Source: Pseudeuparius sepicola
Lineage: Eukaryota; Arthropoda; Insecta; Coleoptera; Anthribidae
DNA: 64,000 bases
Assembly (NCBI GenBank): GCA_963920635.1
Contig: OY987302.1
Coordinates: forward strand, 46,751,500 to 46,815,499
Direction: 5' to 3'
Program-made: the position numbers and the translations under genes
Notes under the pieces: model-generated
What the model was told of the DNA's origin: nothing
The model's input: the letters and a program-made list of their open reading frames with translations, nothing else
Database searches by the model: none
Part shown: one piece after another, positions 35,253 through 47,757 of the stretch
Layout: each line of letters begins with the position of its first letter
Numbering within the stretch: the stretch's first letter is position 1

Positions 35253-36852
35253 CTTTTTTTATTATAAATATCAAATATATGGATTCATGTTTTGCAATGA
35301 AAAATCAACGAATGTGTTTTTTTAAAACGCTGAATTTCGCCAAACCATTGATTAAACCACAGACCTCAGTATAACTTTTATTAGTTATTAGTGACGCTAC
35401 TTGTATATAAACCACAGGTTGATCAGAGTTCAGTGACCTTCGTTCTCACTGGTGAATATAAAATAAAGTTATTATTAGCACTTCAAAAACATAGAGCTTT
35501 CTTACAACAAGAAGTAGATAGGTATCTATGTGAAAAGGTTTTGTTTAGTTGTAGTGTGATTGTAGCTCGTTTTTGGCAATATTTTCTTTAATTCAAAATT
35601 TTGCACAAAGTGGCGTGGATCATCCCACTTTTTTCTTGCGCTTTGTCCTATCGAAACTCGAGTTTTCATTATATTCCAAATTTACTAGCATTTTCCTGAC
35701 AACATTTATGAAAATAAATTAATAATACATTAAAAGATCCTAAATTTGGTATGGCAATTAAGTCACTTTGGGCGTAATTTTGAAATTATAACAATCTAAA
35801 AATACCTAATAATATAATATATAATTAATTATTCAGATGTCCGTACTAATATCAGGCTGTATCCTAAAGCTCGTGACAGGTACCTATAGGAAATAGTAAT
35901 AAGGTGGCTCGTTATATAACTCGGCACACCATACGGAACTTTGGGTATACGATCATTTAAAATTAGCAGGTCTCGATTGTGACAGTAGAAAAACACTCGT
36001 GGCTCACACATATCAGCGCCGGGGTCCTAGGTCCGAAGTCCAAACTTCACCGATTCAAAGGTTACAATTTGGAATGTCGCGGCACTTTTCTTCAAAATCA
36101 GTTATTTTACTCACCTTTGGTACTTTATCGATGATTATCGACCTTCGTCAAACGTTGCAACTTGAACTTAAATCAATATAGTTAAATATTTTATCAATGC
36201 GATATTTTATCGCCGATCTATACGCTGTCTATACTATAAAAAAACCGTTCCTTGTTTTGAAAATAAACTCATTCAAAACAAACGATTCGAAAGGTGTGAC
36301 GCTTTTGTATTTAGTCCGGATTTATAAAATTAGATGGGCTGTTTATTGCCACCAATGTTTACGATATGGTTTTATCGCTATTCATTGACTGAGTCTGCAC
36401 TTGTTGAAATAAAATTAATTTACATAAATAATTCCCTCGATAATAAATATGATTATGGAGAATCGTATCAAATATAGTGGGCGAGGGGGCAAGACAAATT
36501 TTTCAATTATTTTCGAAACTGCCCACACCCACATTCAAGTTGAACTAAAAGTCTATATCGTTCAAGTTAGAGCGGCAGTAGATATATAAACAAAAACAAA
36601 GTCACATGACCGCCTTGCGATCGATTACCAGGGTCGGACTAATATGGAATTCCAAGTGGCTTGTAATTCTGAACTAATTCTTTTAGAAGTTCTAAAATTT
36701 GCAAAATAAATTTACATAGAATGTACTGCTCGCGATCCGATCTAAAATATGCAGGAAACTCGACTGAGGGAAGGGCCGGCCCTGCATTCTGCTCGCCGCG
36801 TAAACACTTGACATTTTATGGCGGCCAGACCAATAAGAGAATAGCTCACGAT
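35253..36852. other. Intergenic, no gene seen
   Basis: No recognisable coding or transposon structure; short ORFs have no domain signature. Confidence 0.5.
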
Positions 36853-37051
36853 CAGGGGCGGATGGGCACCCAAAATTCTTACCGGGCCAGAGGTGGCGAG
36901 GCGTCCCTATAGAAATTTTTACCGGCCTTTATTTTTAATTCTTTCTCCCCCTCCGTCGTCCTCTCCCCTCCCAAAAAAACACTGAATAAAACAATGACGC
37001 CAAATCATGGTATTTAATAAATCCGAATAAAAACAAAAAATAATATTTCTC

Positions 37052-38733
37052 TACAGGGTGGTCCAAACTTTATCAGGAATACTTTAAAAACTGCTAGAAC
37101 ATGTATCGAAATCCTAGCGGCTTTTTATACACAGGGCGTCAAAGTTCAATTTTTTTTCAAGTTTTCTTTTATTTTTCCTAAAGGAAGACAGTTAAGGCCA
37201 ACATATTTGGTACAGTTTAGACACTCATTAAATACTATAAAAAAATAATTCAGCCCATCTACTTCCACCAGTGCCGGAGAGACGGGGGTCAACCATCATA
37301 TTTTTTAATAAAAAATGGTACAGCACTGGAAAAGTATTTTTTTGCCTTCACTAAGTTTTCCAATTAATTATTTTATTTTATTTATTTTATTTTTTATTTT
37401 CATCTTCATCTTAACAAACACCAAACGGTACTCACATGCCAAGGAAAGGAAAGACAGAACAAGCACTAGTAATAACAGCTGACTCCGTCAGCAAACATGA
37501 AGGACTAAAATCTAGAATTACATTTTCAACATATTAAAATTAAGTGAATAATATTAAAAGTGGTTCAGTAAGGTAACCTTATATCACAAATCTTGATGCA
37601 GCAGCAAATGCTGTTTTAGACATTTTATATCCGATGCAAAGAAGTCAAAGGACCCCTCAATCCTAAGAAAGTCATTGGATATACTCAACATGTGTCCTAG
37701 TGGCGTTGGCCTACTTGGATTGACCCAGAAGAGGTCCTTATCCGTAATTCGCAAGTGCACCTTAGGTACTCTAAAATTAATGAAATTCATTATTGCACAA
37801 CCCTTATACTTAATATTATTCACAATACAGTAAACAAATATCACAGCTTGTATTTTTCTTCTTACATTTAAAGTTTTAAAATGAAAACTTTCGAGCATGG
37901 CCCTATATATAATATATATATATAATTATAAGAAAAAAACTATTTTTGACTTTTTTCGAAAATGTACCTACCGTTTGTGAAAAAATCACTTTTGTGTTTT
38001 TAATTATTTTAGCAGAAGAAAATCAAAGTAGGTCTAAGCTTTCGAAATTTTGCACACCTACTGAGTTTTTAATTCCGAACAATTTTCTGCCGTAAGACCT
38101 ACCTAAAGCCCACTTTACTGGTGCGACAAATTAGATTTTTTTTAATTTCCCAGGACACATGAATTTTCGAATCTAGAAACCTTTTTGTAGGTTTTAGGAC
38201 CAAATGTTATTAAGGAAAGTTGTTCGGAATTGAAAACTCAGTATGTGTGCGAAATTTCGGGAGCCTAGACCTACTTTGATATTCTTCTGCTAAAAAATTA
38301 AAACGCATTAAAATGAATTTTTCAAAAACTGTACATTTTTCGAAAAAAAAAATCAAGAATAGTTCTTTTCTTAGAATTTATTGGAAAATTTAGTGAAGGC
38401 ACAAAATATTACTTTTTCAGTGGCGTACCATTTTTTTATAAAAAATATGAGGATTGACCCCGTCTCTCCGACCCTGGTGGAAGTAGATGGGCTGAATTAT
38501 TTTTAATTTATAGTATTTAGTGAGTATCTAAACTGTACCAAATATGTTTGCTTTAGCTGTCTTCTTTTAGGAGAAATAAAAGATAATTTGAAAAAAAAAA
38601 TGAACTTTGACGCCCTGTATATCGAAAACAGTTAGGATTTCCATACATGTTTATAGGAAAAGAATCTCCTTTTTTAAAATTTTCTAGCAGTTTTTAAAGT
38701 ACTTATTACTGATAAAGTTTGGACCACCCTGTA
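37052..38733. mobile_element. TA-flanked foldback, about 1.68 kb
   Basis: TACAGGGTGGTCCAAACTTT and AAAGTTTGGACCACCCTGTA ends; arms of at least 320 bp (ATTCAGCCCATCTACTTCCA, GACGCCCTGTAT, CCAATAAATTCTAAG region). A second inner inverted repeat lies at about 37935-38370 (AGTAGGTCTAAGCTTTCG / CGGGAGCCTAGACCTACT). It carries a LINE tail at 37584-37898. Confidence 0.88.
37584..37898 (-). pseudogene. Non-LTR retrotransposon ORF2 C-terminal relic
   Basis: 104 residues: LNVRRKIQAVIFVYCIVNN, then FINFRVPKVHLRITDKDLF and HMLSISNDF. The RRK-(L)-x-F-x-Y-x-I-x-N and INFRVP blocks are the usual tail of Jockey/CR1-type reverse transcriptases. No RT palm nearby, so a fragment captured in the foldback centre. 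Confidence 0.55.
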
Positions 38734-38899
38734 TAAATAAAATATAAAAACAGGTTACTTTATAAAAGTAAAATTGTCATAAATAAATAAATATTTTTAG
38801 CCGGCCGCGGCGGCCGACTGACGGCCGGCCCATTGGCCCACCAAGTAGGCGGTCCACCGGGAAATCTCCCGGTAGTCCGCCTGTCCCATCCGCCCCTGG

Positions 38900-41800
38900 T
38901 CACGAAACACTTACCCACGGTATGTCATTGCGCATCTTGTGACGTCAGTTGCGAATCAGAATTTAAATTGCTCCATATGTTTTACGCAGCATAGATACTT
39001 TTTTATGGGTTTTTGCTTATTTCTTTTAAATAAATGTTGTTAAAAATATGTAGAATTTATTACTAGATAAATAAATGATGAAAAACACATTTAATTTGAT
39101 ACGCTGACTGCACATACGCTGACTGCACATCCCGGCATTTTTGGCCTATTTCAAAACACTGTCAAGCTGGACTGACGATCAGTCAGTTGTTTACACTTTT
39201 TTTCTTGACACATTAAACTGTAAACTATAAAAAATCGTAAAACACAACCGCAGCCGCTGCATATTTAGAATTCGTGATTCGCAACTGACGTAGATGCGCA
39301 GAGTTGCCTTGTTTTCGGATTCGTTAGTGACATACCGTGGGTAAGTGTATTGTGGAATAAGGTCACGTGGTGGCCAATGTTTTGATCCACTGCATCTGTA
39401 ACTTGGATATACACCGGGTGGCGGGTAGTGTGCCAAACAATTTTGGACTTTTTTGTTTCGGCCATATTCTTTTTGTTTCTAAATTTGTTCTCGAATTAGC
39501 CAGTGGCGGAGATGAAAGTAGGTACCTACTCATCCAAATTTATTTTATCAAAAAAAAATACTAATACGCTCGACTTCGAGCCTTGTTTCCATACAGTTTT
39601 ACGGTATTGCTCGCTAACTTAAGTGTGATGTGATTTACTATACACACTCTTTCTCACTGGGATTACTACACGGTTGTGAGGCAAACCTGTTTTTATTTTA
39701 AGGTGATAATTATTAAATTTTATTTTATATTAATTTGTAGGTAGGTACCTACTTCCCAGAATTCACTGACCTCAAACAAACTAATTTTCAGAAGTCACGG
39801 CAGACGTCATGGCCATGGCCACCTGTTTCAAGGCCATCTAGAGGGCACTGCCTGCCATACTAAAAATTTTGAAACCAAATATTTTTCATATACCTATCAT
39901 GCATGTTTTTTACTAATACCGCAATATCTACCTGACAATCCTCATTGTAAAAAAATTACATTTATACCTATTTACTTTTACAACTTATACGAGTATATGT
40001 TACCTCCACAACATTTCAATATCGAAAAGTTTTGGGATCGTACTTAATTTTTACACATCGGTCTCCCCCCTATAGGTCCGCCACTGCTCTAACCTCTTTT
40101 ATGACGTTGGGTCCCTTTTATTTTATATAATAATATAATAATTAAATCGCCTTGGGTTGGGGTCTTATGTCTTATTGTTTACAAACTTGAAAATATAGCA
40201 TATAAATAATAAGAATTAAGAAGTAATGTAGTAGATAGGTACCTATTAACTTTTCCGTGTATTATTAGGTAGGTATACCTCGAGTTATTTTACACCATCC
40301 TTGGGTATACCTAACTTAACGGATATGAACAGTCTATTTAAAGATGTGGTTGAAATTTCCAATTTCCTAATGAAAGTGTAAATACAACTGTGTAATTAAC
40401 GGTACACCGTACCTACCTATGTACCTACAATAAATCTCTACTCTACACAGGTAGGTTATAAATGGTAATTCTGGCTTTCCGACCCCATTAAGTATAAAAG
40501 AACTAATAAGTAAAGGACGTTTACTGAAACTGTGTGTACGTAGGAACTTTTTTACTAAACGAATATTATAAAGTAACTACCTACCTACTTTATTATTCTC
40601 ATCACAGTGGTCAGAAAACAAAAATATAAGCATAAGATAATATAACTACAACAATCATTAACAATAATTAATAAAGCAGGAGTTCTTACCTATTTGGCGA
40701 ACCCAAAATAATACACTTTGCACTTCTGGTAAAAAATGTAGAATCTTTTTCAACTTATTAACCACAAACACAAATGGAAGCAATGAATCGCAATTTAGTG
40801 CGAACGGAAATATACATCAGTCCAGCAAAAATGTTCCTCTAACAATCACGTTTACAATACAGCAATCGCAAGAAAACTGGGGAAAATAACGTAAATACGT
40901 AATGTGGAATATAGAACACACATACTAAACAACCCACGAACCCACTCTCTCGTGAACAGGACCGGACTCGCCGTTCTTCCTGGACCTCGTTCGATAGCGG
41001 TAAAAGGCGCCCGTCAGACGGCTATAGGTATTATTACAGAGCCGCCTCAGCCGCCCGCTATCCATACAGATTTAATGAGAATTGAGACCTTAACTATATT
41101 GGTAGAATACAATAAATAGGTAGGTACTTAATGTTTGAACGATAATGACTCTAGCGATAATTTTTGTTACTTAATAGTTAATATTATCATAGCCGCACCT
41201 ACCTATAAATACTGATATTATGGTCTAACTATGATTAAAATAACTTTCCAAAAAGCTTTTATAAAGCCAACTATAATATTACAAAATGACAAAAATTAAT
41301 GAGATAATGTTAGCGAGCCAGGTCTCGGATTGGAAAAATAATTGCGGAGGGTCACACAGCGGACAGGTATATCTACAATATCTACGAGTACGATACCACC
41401 CGTCCACCCTCGAGAATTTTTAAAATATGAAAGGTTTGGGGGGGGGCGAGGACTCATCCTGCCCCCTGGGTGCGCCGCTGTGTGTGTATACTTGGTGATC
41501 CACAAATGAGGTTCAAAGCTGCTGAAAATGGTGCCCAAATCGAGTCTGGCTTTTTTGGGAAACATATAAAAATCCCCAAGTGAATAATTATCTTATAATA
41601 TCTTAGATAATAAAAAAGTTTTCCTTCTTATTCGCCCAGTTCGGCTTTATTTTATAAGATTTTCCACAGAAATGTACGGTTTTTCTACAAATTGAAAAAG
41701 ATGTTTCTCCGCGTAATTTTTCTATTTTTTAAATTGTAGTAGGTATTTAAAAAATTAATAGATTAAGGGAAACATTTTGATTTCAGCATGTACAAAAACC

Positions 41801-43080
41801 GAGCTTTTTTGAGGAATAGAAAGCCAATCCTTATTTTTATAGGGGTACTGTAAAGTTTTTCAAAATTTAAAATTTACTTTTACTATTTCAACAGGTACAT
41901 TGCAAAAAACGAAATCCAACATTATCCAACGGAGAGGCTACTAGACTCCCTTTTTGCGAGGAAAGAACAAGATCGCCTATAAATAAGCTTCTTTGACTGC
42001 GTGAATATTTTTCTGTTCCCCCTCCTTTTCCACGCATGCGCGGCTTCACTCATCCAATATTCAATAATGCCGAATTTTACTCGGCCCTTCAGAGATTTCT
42101 AGAGTGCTCACAAGCAAACGCGGAGGCACTGTGTAAATCGATTTACATATTTTTTGTTCCAATTTAGACATTGTGCAACGTACATAGTGTACATTTTTAA
42201 GCCGTTTATTGTTATTATATTCCAGTGCTGGTTTATCCGCTGGGTGTTCGGGGCGGGTAATAAGAATTGAAACTTCAAATTTTGTTTTGTAAAAAAGAGG
42301 CCGTTTAAAAATAAAAGTAAGCCATGATTTTGTCGAATAAGCGTCACCGTTGACGTCACAGCACCTGCGCGCAGACATACCGTTTTCTGTGTATCGTGCC
42401 CTAAACCACGATAGGCACACTACACACATACTAACGGTATGTCCACGCGCTGGTGCTATGACGTCAATGGTGATGTGACGTTTATTCGGCAAAATCCGAG
42501 GCCAACGTAGTAGGCCTTGGGCAAAATCATTTGTACCTTTATTCTTAAACGGAAATTGATTAGTTTATAATGAGCCAGGCAACCACATATACACCAAGGT
42601 AGGCAACCACATATATACCAAGTTGTCCCAAGGTGTCTACATTCCGTTTTTAGTAACTGACGTATGTCAGTCAGAGAAATGGAGTAGGGAGAACGCGCTA
42701 CAAGCTGCGCGAACTGCCTAATAAAAGTGGCGGCCATATTAAACCAACTTTACTAAACTTACCGAAAAAATGATACTCCCGGAGGTCTCCTAGACTTATA
42801 ATTCATTTGTCGCGGGACAAAAAACCGACTCCGATCGGGGAACACCGGAAAGCGCGAACGTGAAGCCGTGAAAACTACGCGAAAGCCGACAACCTCCACA
42901 CTCACGTTCGCGCATCTTCGCGGAGTTTCGCGCCGCGAATGTGGAGCGGCCTTTACTGCTTGGTACTGCACACGACATTTTCCAAAAACACTGACCATTT
43001 CTCTGCTGAAAATACAATAACTATCGCTGAAAACAAACTGCAAACGTCAAACTCCATTTCTCTGGCATTAGCTTTGTTTT
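38900..43080. other. Intergenic, mostly unrecognised
   Basis: No exon supported. Frequent TAGGTACCTA-type motifs (40220-40460). GC-richer stretches at 40940-41060 and 42780-42960. Contains the MITE 42321-42503 and a short tandem GGCAACCACATATAYACCAAG at about 42570-42622. Confidence 0.5.
42321..42503. repeat. Hairpin MITE, about 180 bp
   Basis: Arms of about 58 bp: GTCGAATAAGCGTCACC, GACGTCACAGCACC and GCAGACATACCGTT at the left against AACGGTATGTCCACGCG, GGTGCTATGACGTC and GGTGATGTGACG at the right. Confidence 0.8.
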
Positions 43081-43089
43081 TTTTCTTCA

Positions 43090-43240
43090 GAACTGCGATT
43101 CCGGAACCAGCAGAGCATGCGCACTAGTAAAGTCGCCTTTTCTTTCTTTCAGAACTGTTGAGAACCAGTTCGGGATTCTATTACCCGCGTTTTTTTCGTT
43201 TTGTAGAACCGGTTCAAACGATTCGGAACTGGTTCATTGT
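43090..43240. repeat. GAACCGGTTC-type palindrome array
   Basis: Dyads GAACCAGTTCGGGATTC, GAACCGGTTCAAACG and CGGAACTGGTTC in tandem. Borders unclear. Confidence 0.45.
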
Positions 43241-43820
43241 TTCCTCCATTTAATTATATTTAATTTATGAACTCATTATAATCCCAATAAAATACCACTC
43301 CTGCTGGGCAGTCGTGGTATTTTCAGGCTTTGGGATTAGGTATAATTCGTAATTAAATTATTAGGACATTAGGATAGATTAGATTAGGTGGTAGATTCCT
43401 ATAGGATGGTTTGACTAATTAAAATTTGTTATGGCCTTTAGCAATCATGCGACTATTTTGATTATCCTAAGGAATATCCCTATCTTAAAAACGTAGCTTT
43501 GTCAAAGTAACTGCGGGGTAATTTCCAACTTAGGTGCCAACAGAATTGAGAATCTTGGTCGACTTCTGGTAGAGTCGGATCTTTTAATTGGCATTCAAAA
43601 TAAAAGAACCTGTATAATTCGTAAAAGTGTTGAGTTTTATTTAAATTTTTAACTGCTAATAATTTTTGTTTTTGGCGAAAATACGATTTTACAATATGTA
43701 TTATTACACTCCACGTGTATTTAAATTTATTACATACAAAAAACACTATGTTCACGAAATTTCAGAAATTACAATAAAATAAATCAAGTTTTCCTAGATA
43801 ACTTCAGACACATAGCCAAA

Positions 43821-44020
43821 CTCAAGAACCGTAAATTAAGAAGGTTACCTCTATCTTAGAGAGAGCAATGCTGACATCACAGGAATGCTGTCAGATGATA
43901 TTATGCTTGGCGTTCCCACATGTCGCCATTGGTGAAAATTATTGTCAGTAGCATTCCTATGATGTCATCAGAAATTCTCTCTCAACAAAGAGACAACCTT
44001 CTTAGTTTACGGATCTTGAG
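43821..44020. repeat. Foldback MITE, about 200 bp
   Basis: CTCAAGAACCGTAAATTAAG at the left against CTTAGTTTACGGATCTTGAG at the right, continuing through AAGGTTACCTCT, AGAGAGAGCAATGCTGACATC and GGAATGCT. Almost complete palindrome. Confidence 0.85.
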
Positions 44021-44294
44021 CCAAACTAATATATTGTACTAACTTACTAACTTAAGCCTATTGTGAGAAAAATACGTAAAATTATTTGCTCATTGTTGAT
44101 GTTTGTTTAAACCCCGATGCAATATTTTAATTTTTGATAGGTACACAAATTAAGTGAAATATTAAAATTTTACAGGACACAGAAGTTTCTAAATACCTTG
44201 GTATATACAAAAATATTATTTAAGAAAGAGATCTAAAAAGTAAAATTTCTAGCAAAAGGAAAATAGGGGGTAGAAGGATGTGACATTGGATGCC

Positions 44295-44372
44295 TTGTGG
44301 CTCAATGGATAAACAGTAGGTATAGCGTGTACGGAGGCTACTCATACATAATGGTCGAAATTTTTTTATCAT
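44295..44372 (+). repeat. Decayed tRNA-like SINE head
   Basis: A-box-like TGGCTCAATGG and B-box-like TGGTCGAAAT at tRNA spacing. Too decayed to call an isotype. Confidence 0.4.
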
Positions 44373-44643
44373 TGATTTTTCAACGAAAAGTACCTAATTC
44401 TTTATGAAAAATCCTGCTTGTCAAGAACACAACATAAAAAAAACTTAAGGTGTTAATAAATTAAGAAAACATGTTTCAAGGAAGATAAGTACCATTATTT
44501 ATTATTTTAGACAAAAATGTTCATAAAGACTTAATACAAAATTTAAAACTGGAATTTTGAATTTCGTTTTTATTTTTGAAGTTGAATTTATGAAAATCCA
44601 AAATGAAAATTAATCTTGAGGAAAAAAATTATTCTACACTACA

Positions 44644-46024
44644 TACAGTGTGTCCCATTTAAGGACTGACCACCCCTGTAAAATTTTTATTTATAGCTCG
44701 ATTTTCATAAACTTTTTTTTGTTGGATAGAGCTTCAAAAATGGCATCAAACACATAATTCAGGTGCCTCGTGCGTTAAAGTCATGGCCCACTGAGACGGT
44801 GTTTTAGTGCTGAAATTTCGAGAAGTACTATTAGGGATTTTTTTAGAGGATAATTAATGCCAGACTCTTATTCAGCATTGTTCGAAACCCAAACGTACCA
44901 ATTTGCATTGAGGTAGCTCTACAGGGAGTTTCAAAATTTTTATTGCCACACTTAAGGGCTGACCACCCCGTAAAATTTTTATTTATAGCTCGATTTTCAT
45001 AAACTTTTTTTTGTTGGGTAGAGCTTTAAAAATGGCATTAAATGCATAATTCAGGTGCCTCGTGCGTTAAATTCATGGCCCACTGAGATGGTGTTTTAGT
45101 GCTGAAATTTCGAGAAGCACTATTAGGGATTTTTTAGAGGACAATTAATGCTGGTTTCTTGTTCAGCGTTGTTGGAAACCCAAACGTACCAATTTGCATT
45201 ACCATAGCTCCACAGGGTGTTCCAAAAAAATTAAAAGGAAAAGTAAGGCCGGATTCTTATTGGCAGTGAGAGGTTCCAAACAAAAACATACTAATTTGTA
45301 ATTAATTTTCTTAATTTCTGGTAAGTTGGTCACTAAAATATTCATGAGGAACTCATATTCTTTCAAAAATTTATTAGCGAAATTTTTTTTATTTAATTTA
45401 ATATCATCAAATACATAACATAACATAAACTCAAATTTCAGTCATTTCAATTAGTCCTCCATTTTCTAATGCAAATTGGTACGTTTGGGTTTCCAACAAC
45501 GTTGAATAAACATCTAGCATTAATTTTTCTCTAAAAAAGTCCCTAATAGTACTTCTCGAAATTTTAGCACTAAAACTTCGTCTCAGTGCGCCACGAATGT
45601 AACGCACGAGGCACCTGAAGTATGCATTTAATGCCATTATTGAAGCTCTATCCAACAAAAAAAAAGTTTATGAAATCGTGCTAAAAATAAAAATTTTACA
45701 GGGGTGGTCACTAATGAAGTGGGACATTAAAAATTTTGAAACACCCTGTAGAACTATGGTAATGCAAATTGGTACGTTTGGGTTTCGAACAACGCTGAAT
45801 AAGAATCTGGCATAGATTTTCCTCTAAAAAAATCCCTAATAGTACTTTTCGAAATTTCAGCATTAAAACACCGTCTCAGTGGGCCATGAATTTAAGGCAC
45901 GAGGTACCTGAATTATACATTTAATGCCATTTTTGAAGCTCTATCCAACAAAAAAGTTTAAGGAAATCGAGCCATAAATAAAAATTTTACAGGGGTGGTC
46001 AGTCCTTAAGTGGGACACACTGTA
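44644..46024. mobile_element. Foldback made of four copies of one about 290-bp unit
   Basis: Two direct units (about 44644-44935, 44936-45230) and two inverted ones (about 45440-45720, 45735-46024). Each carries ATTTATAGCTCGATTTTCAT, GTGCCTCGTGCGTTAA, GAAATTTCGAGAAG and CCAAACGTACCAATTTGCAT. Outer ends TACAGTGTGTCCCATTTAAG and its complement. ORFs at 45199-45658 are shadows. Confidence 0.85.
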
Positions 46025-46281
46025 TTAGTTTTTTTTTATAAATAATGACTTTTCGTCATAACAATAAATCATAAAATAATAAAAATAAATCAATAAGTTT
46101 TTTTCTCCTCTTGTCAACTTCATCCGCTGAATAGCATGTGTCCGAAAATGTTCCTTTGAGGCTGGATTATGTTCTGACATTTGGCAACATCGCAACTTGA
46201 CCCATTCTATGTTAAATTGATTTTTGGTATTGTTATTTCAAAAGTCTCAAAAAATGGCTTTACTTTGTTCGGTTTCAACTG

Positions 46282-46759
46282 TACAGGGTGTTCTCGTATA
46301 TTTTGACCCACCCCTAGAGCCTTTATTTTTCAAGTTAGAAAAAAATTACTTAAATGAAAGTTGTAGGGTACCAAGGTGTATTGTCCCAAAAATAATGGAT
46401 TGACAGGAATGCTCTTGCCTAAGTTGAATGTTTTTCCATGGCAACCTTGATTAAATATAAAGATCGTATTTATCTGCAATTTGGAATATCATGCGAGTGC
46501 TTAGAGCAAAAATATAACATATTTATATTTTTGGAATCGGAAAAATGCGTGCAATTCAAAAATCCACAAATATACAGGGTGTTCCATTAAAAAAGTAAGT
46601 TTATATTCTTTTCATAAATTTGCAATGCTCATTTGTTTTATCTAGTAACAGATCCTAGCGGTTCAGAGAAAACCCTACAACTTTCATATAAGTAATTTTT
46701 TTCTAACTCGAAAAATAAAGGCTCTAGGGGTGGGTCAAAATATACGGGAACACCCGGTA
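46282..46759. mobile_element. TA-flanked foldback, 478 bp
   Basis: TACAGGGTGTTCTCGTATAT at the left, ATATACGGGAACACCCGGTA at the right; arms about 90 bp (GACCCACCCCTAGAGCC, AAGTTGTAGGGT and complements). A further TACAGGGTGTTCC end occurs inside at 46575. Confidence 0.85.
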
Positions 46760-47757
46760 CATGGAACATGTAGGGCATTTTCTCACAGTTTAAACATCCA
46801 CGATGCGAGAGCCCAGTAGTGAGTATAAACTACCCCTTTTTAGTATTTTTTATTTGTTATTCACTACCCACATCTCTGCCACACAACTGAAGATTTTTTA
46901 GACCCTTGTTTATGAGACCCCTAAACAAGGATTAGACTCAGGTTTAGGTTAAAATATCTCTTCAATACAGAAAAAAATAATTTCTGCAAATTTCAAAACT
47001 TGGGTGGGTATATTGCAATTGGATCCTTTTTAGACATGTTATATTTTTTGCTAAAAACTTTTTTTTTTAAATGGGAGACTATTATTTACCAAACACTTAA
47101 ATTACTGGCTCATTGGTGTGAAGTGAGATTATCAAAGACAAGATAGTTTTGGAGGATTTTTTGTGTAGTTATATCAGAGCTCGCGGCTTTAATGGGATTA
47201 TTGCTACTGAATATCTACAATTTTGAAATAAATTATTATCGTTAAGTTGACTATATTATATATTGAAAAATATATGGCACATAATAATAAAATATAATAT
47301 TCCAAGAAACTTTAATATAAAAATAATATACACTGTAAAATAACATACGTCAAGAACAAAAAACCTTTTCTGGACAACAAAAATGCTATTTATATGCTAC
47401 ATAAAGTTCTAAACAAAACTAAATTCGGTTACCATTAGATAGGGTCAATCAAGTTAAGTTTTAAATCATTTTAGATAATCACAATAGTGGATAAATATCA
47501 AAGGATTTCTATGTAAAGTGAACATCTATTGATAAACAAATGAAGGCAAATTCGTTGTAGAATCAATAATTTTTAAGGCAAGGTGTAGGAAAACATTGCA
47601 TGGTCGACTTTATCCAAAACTCCACCAAAATGAGAATGAAAGACTTTATAAAAGTTTGATATGAAAGTGATATAAGGAGTGTTAAATTGATTTGTATCAA
47701 ATTGACCCAATCTGTTAGTAACATAGTGATTTTCAGTTATTTCACTGCATAACATTT
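46760..47757. other. Downstream of the 47.8-kb Siah-like exon
   Basis: AT-rich 3' flank; no canonical AATAAA on the minus strand seen within about 350 nt of the stop codon. No other gene. Confidence 0.5.

Larger units (their letters stand above)
36853..38898. mobile_element. hAT-like MITE split by a foldback
   Basis: Ends CAGGGGCGGATGGG and CCCATCCGCCCCTG, matching 10951-11794. Flanks CTCACGAT and GTCACGAA share six central bases, suggesting an 8-bp target duplication with decay. The 37052-38733 foldback sits inside; without it the element is about 360 bp and very GC-rich at the right (GCCGGCCGCGGCGGCCGAC). Confidence 0.7.

Noticed and set aside
40690..41060. GC-richer stretch with a minus-strand GTAAGA donor near 40687, considered as CPT1 first exon or promoter
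   Set aside because: No way to connect it to the acceptor at 21170 from sequence alone, and intervening distance is about 20 kb.
42061..43043. Several overlapping ORFs of 73-143 codons on the minus strand
   Set aside because: They overlap a hairpin MITE and a GC-rich stretch; low-information translations and no conserved motif.
45199..45658. Two 75-codon minus-strand ORFs
   Set aside because: Lie in the repeated units of the 44644-46024 foldback; no domain.
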